DNA of 7,540 nt from JBEAOO01 sp041164825 (GTDB taxonomy: Bacteria > Pseudomonadota > Gammaproteobacteria > Burkholderiales > Burkholderiaceae_C), in assembly GCA_041164825.1 (NCBI GenBank), contig JBEAOO010000117.1, positions 1 through 7,540 on the forward strand. Reading direction: 5' to 3'. This document shows, piece by piece, positions 5,570-7,540 of this stretch. The notes below the pieces were generated by a model that was given only the letters and a program-made list of their open reading frames with translations, did not search any database and was not told where the DNA came from. How positions within the stretch are numbered: position 1 is the first letter of the stretch; each line of letters opens with the position of its first letter. The translations under genes were made by a program, and so were the position numbers.

Positions 5570-6476
5570 GCCTGTGGAATCGACCCCTGTGACCGCTGCT
5601 GCCGGGTCTGCCACCACCGCTGGGGCCTTGTTGCGCCAGGCGCGCCAAGCCCAGGGCGTGCACATTGCCGTGCTGGCCGCATCGATCAAGGTGACGCAGC
5701 GCAAGCTCGAATCGCTTGAAGCCGACCGCTATGACGAATTGCCCGATGCCACGTTTGCGCGCGCGCTGGCGCAGGCGGTGTGCCGCACGCTGAAGGTGGA
5801 TCCGGCGCCGGTGCTGGCGCTGTTGCCGCACTCGTCGGGCTTGCGCTTGGAGCATGTGAGCGAGGGCCTCAACACGCCGTTCCGCGAACCCACCGGACGC
5901 AGCGCCTGGACCGAGATCAGCCACTGGCTGCAGCCGCGCGTGCTGGCGCCCGTGCTGCTGCTGGCTGCCGCGGCATTGATTTACTGGCTGCCGGCCGGTA
6001 GCTTGCGCGCCATGTTGGCCTCAACGCCGTCTGCGGGGGCGTCAAGCCCGGCTGCGGCCTCGTCCAGCGTGGCGGTGGATGCGCCCGCTCTCAACGACAC
6101 CCCGCCGCCCATGCCGGTGCCGGAGCTGGTGCCCGCAGCGCCTGCAGTGGCCGTGCCCGCCAGTGCGACTGCTGCTTCGACTGCTGCTGCGCTCAGCGCC
6201 GCCTCGCCCGTTGTCGAGGCCGCCAACGATGGCCCGCCTGTGCTGACGCTGCGCGCACGCTCCTCGTCCACCTGGATTGAATTGCAAGACGCCACGGGCC
6301 GCTTGGTCATCTCGCGTCTGCTCAAGGCCGACGAAACCGTGACCGTGGACGAGCGCCAGCCGCCCTTGAAGCTCAAGGTGGGCAATGCAGCCGTCACCGA
6401 TGTGGAATGGCGCGGCCGCCCGCTCGATTTGAAGGCCGCCTCGCGCGACAACGTGGCCCGGCTGGAACTGCAGTGA
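5562..6476 (+). CDS. rodZ: Cytoskeletal protein RodZ (HTH domain, one membrane helix, DUF4115 tail)
   Basis: RodZ links the actin-like MreB cytoskeleton to the inner membrane and the cell-wall elongation machinery, so it helps maintain rod shape. The 304-residue product has the family's order of parts: an Xre-like helix-turn-helix domain at about 20-88 (G-A-L-L-R-Q-A-R, K-L-E-S-L-E-A-D-R-Y-D-E-L-P, F-A-R-A-L-A); a short linker; one membrane helix at about 127-143 (V-L-A-P-V-L-L-L-A-A-A-A-L-I-Y-W-L); an Ala/Ser/Pro-rich periplasmic linker (about 150-222); and a C-terminal DUF4115 beta domain from about 226 (V-L-T-L-R-A-R-S-S-S-T-W-I-E-L) to the end. The positive side of the membrane helix and the topology fit a cytoplasmic N-terminus. 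It overlaps pilW by 8 bases and lies just before ispG, as in many proteobacteria. Some databases label such proteins only as helix-turn-helix domain proteins. Confidence 0.92.
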   Translation: MSEPVESTPVTAAAGSATTAGALLRQARQAQGVHIAVLAASIKVTQRKLESLEADRYDELPDATFARALAQAVCRTLKVDPAPVLALLPHSSGLRLEHVSEGLNTPFREPTGRSAWTEISHWLQPRVLAPVLLLAAAALIYWLPAGSLRAMLASTPSAGASSPAAASSSVAVDAPALNDTPPPMPVPELVPAAPAVAVPASATAASTAAALSAASPVVEAANDGPPVLTLRARSSSTWIELQDATGRLVISRLLKADETVTVDERQPPLKLKVGNAAVTDVEWRGRPLDLKAASRDNVARLELQ

Positions 6477-6521
6477 GCCCGGCCATCGCCAGAGGCCCCT
6501 GTTCCATCCCGTTTTCAGCCC

Positions 6522-6534
6522 CACTCCCGGAGTG
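6522..6534 (+). other. Small palindrome covering the ispG ribosome binding site
   Basis: CACTCCCGGAGTG is palindromic around 6528. The only good ribosome binding site for ispG, GGAG (6529-6532), ten bases before the ATG, is in its right arm. In RNA only a four-base stem with a five-base loop is feasible, so any masking would be weak. An in-frame GTG at 6534 is too close to GGAG to be the start. The arrangement is visible; regulation is speculative. Confidence 0.4.
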
Positions 6535-6542
6535 TGACGACC

Positions 6543-7540
6543 ATGTCTGACCCCCTGCAAAACCTGCTCGACGCCTGGGTGCAACCCGCCCAGCCCATCA
6601 CCCGCGCCTCTCACCAAGCGCAAGTGCGCTGGGGCGAGCGCATCGTCACGGTGGGCGGCGGCGCGCCGGTGCGCGTGCAGTCCATGACCAACACCGACAC
6701 GGTGGATGTGATTGGCACCGCCATTCAGGTCAAAGAGCTGGCCATTGCTGGCTCCGAGATGGTGCGCATCACCGTCAACACCCCCGAGGCCGCCGAAGCC
6801 GTGCCGCACATCCGCGACCAGCTCGACCGCATGGGCATCGACGTGCCGCTGATTGGCGACTTCCACTACAACGGCCACCGCCTGCTCACCGAGCACCCGG
6901 CCTGCGCCGAGGCGCTGAGCAAGTACCGCATCAACCCCGGCAATGTGGGCAAGGGTGACAAGCGCGACCGCCAGTTTGGCCAAATGATTGAGGCCGCTGC
7001 GCGCCACAACAAGGTGGTGCGCATTGGGGTGAACTGGGGCAGCCTCGACCAAGAGTTGCTGGCCCAGATGATGGACGACAACGCCAAGCGTGCCGAGCCC
7101 TTCGAGCCGCAGCAGATCATGTACCGCGCCATTTTGGTGTCGGCGCTGGAGTCCGCCAAACAGGCCGAGAGCATGGGCTTGCGCCCCGACCAGATCGTGC
7201 TGAGCTGCAAGATGTCGGGCGTGCAAGATTTGGTCAGCGTGTACCGCGCTCTGGCCACCCGCTGCGCCTACCCGCTGCATCTCGGCTTGACCGAAGCCGG
7301 CATGGGCACCAAGGGCACGGTGGCGTCCACTGCGGCGCTGGCGTTGCTGCTGCAAGACGGCATCGGCGACACCATCCGCGTCTCGCTCACGCCGCAGCCC
7401 GGCGAAGCCCGCACCCAAGAGGTGGTGGTGGCGCTGGAGATTTTGCAGTCGCTGGGCCTGCGCACCTTCAATCCCAGCGTCACCGCCTGCCCAGGCTGCG
7501 GGCGCACGACGAGCACGACGTTCCAGGAACTCGCCAAGCA
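6543..7540 (+). CDS. ispG: 4-hydroxy-3-methylbut-2-enyl diphosphate synthase IspG (GcpE), 3' end missing
   Basis: IspG is the [4Fe-4S] enzyme of the MEP pathway that reductively opens the ring of 2-C-methyl-D-erythritol 2,4-cyclodiphosphate to make HMBPP, the penultimate step to IPP/DMAPP. The window holds 332 codons from the ATG with no stop, so the gene runs off the end. Family motifs are clear: V-Q-S-M-T-N-T-D-T near the N-terminus; A-G-S-E-M-V-R-I-T-V-N; D-V-P-L-I-G-D-F-H-Y-N; Y-R-I-N-P-G-N-V-G; V-R-I-G-V-N-W-G-S-L; H-L-G-L-T-E-A-G; and the cluster-binding C-P-G-C-G-R with C316 and C319. The third cluster cysteine should lie just past the window. The first cysteine is later than in E. coli IspG (C270), fitting the longer versions seen in betaproteobacteria. 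The gene follows rodZ after 66 bases with no clear terminator between, so it may be co-transcribed. Confidence 0.96.
   Translation, partial: MSDPLQNLLDAWVQPAQPITRASHQAQVRWGERIVTVGGGAPVRVQSMTNTDTVDVIGTAIQVKELAIAGSEMVRITVNTPEAAEAVPHIRDQLDRMGIDVPLIGDFHYNGHRLLTEHPACAEALSKYRINPGNVGKGDKRDRQFGQMIEAAARHNKVVRIGVNWGSLDQELLAQMMDDNAKRAEPFEPQQIMYRAILVSALESAKQAESMGLRPDQIVLSCKMSGVQDLVSVYRALATRCAYPLHLGLTEAGMGTKGTVASTAALALLLQDGIGDTIRVSLTPQPGEARTQEVVVALEILQSLGLRTFNPSVTACPGCGRTTSTTFQELAK

Noticed and set aside
4325..5704. A 459-codon - strand open frame opposite rlmN and pilW
   Set aside because: It is antisense to genes with clear catalytic and lipobox motifs; no domain or start signal was seen.
6042..7418. 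A 458-codon - strand open frame opposite rodZ/ispG
   Set aside because: The + strand encodes a textbook IspG over most of this span; the reverse product is low-information shadow sequence.

Overview
The window is a gene-dense, GC-rich stretch of bacterial chromosome with every recognised gene on the + strand. Gene content and order (scpB - rluB - ndk - rlmN - pilF/pilW - rodZ - ispG), together with protein style, point to a betaproteobacterium of the order Burkholderiales, most likely a Comamonadaceae-like member (Hydrogenophaga/Acidovorax/Rhodoferax type). The family-level placement is inferred from general knowledge of these families, not from a search. I see no sign of a mobile element, CRISPR array, rRNA or tRNA, and no stretch above 300 bases lacks a gene.

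Layout. Bases 2-586 are the 3' part of scpB (chromosome condensation/segregation), with a long Ala/Pro-rich tail. Its stop overlaps the start of rluB (583-2976) in an ATGA junction. rluB encodes a 23S rRNA pseudouridine synthase whose ordinary catalytic core (about residues 287-525) lies between a 286-residue Ala/Lys/Pro-rich N-terminal arm and a 270-residue Gly/Arg/Asn-rich C-terminal arm. A 118-base gap follows, holding a two-tier inverted repeat and a TACAAT -10-like element. Then come ndk (3095-3520, nucleoside diphosphate kinase), a short GC hairpin, and rlmN (3567-4724, radical-SAM 23S rRNA/tRNA adenine-C2 methyltransferase). rlmN overlaps the pilF/pilW lipoprotein gene (4721-5569) by ATGA. 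That gene overlaps rodZ (5562-6476) by 8 bases. After a 66-base gap, ispG (6543 to the window end, incomplete) begins.

How the genes fit together. The tight overlaps suggest one transcription unit for scpB-rluB and another from ndk through rodZ and probably ispG. This is the widespread proteobacterial housekeeping cluster joining nucleotide balance (Ndk), ribosome modification (RluB, RlmN), type IV pilus secretin assembly (PilF/PilW), cell-shape control (RodZ) and isoprenoid precursor synthesis (IspG). Most of it is ordinary.

The unusual item is RluB, which has very long low-complexity arms, an eight-copy hexanucleotide repeat, and short non-repetitive islands inside the arms that look like protein- or RNA-binding motifs. 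I did not find convincing evidence of an undescribed multi-gene system.
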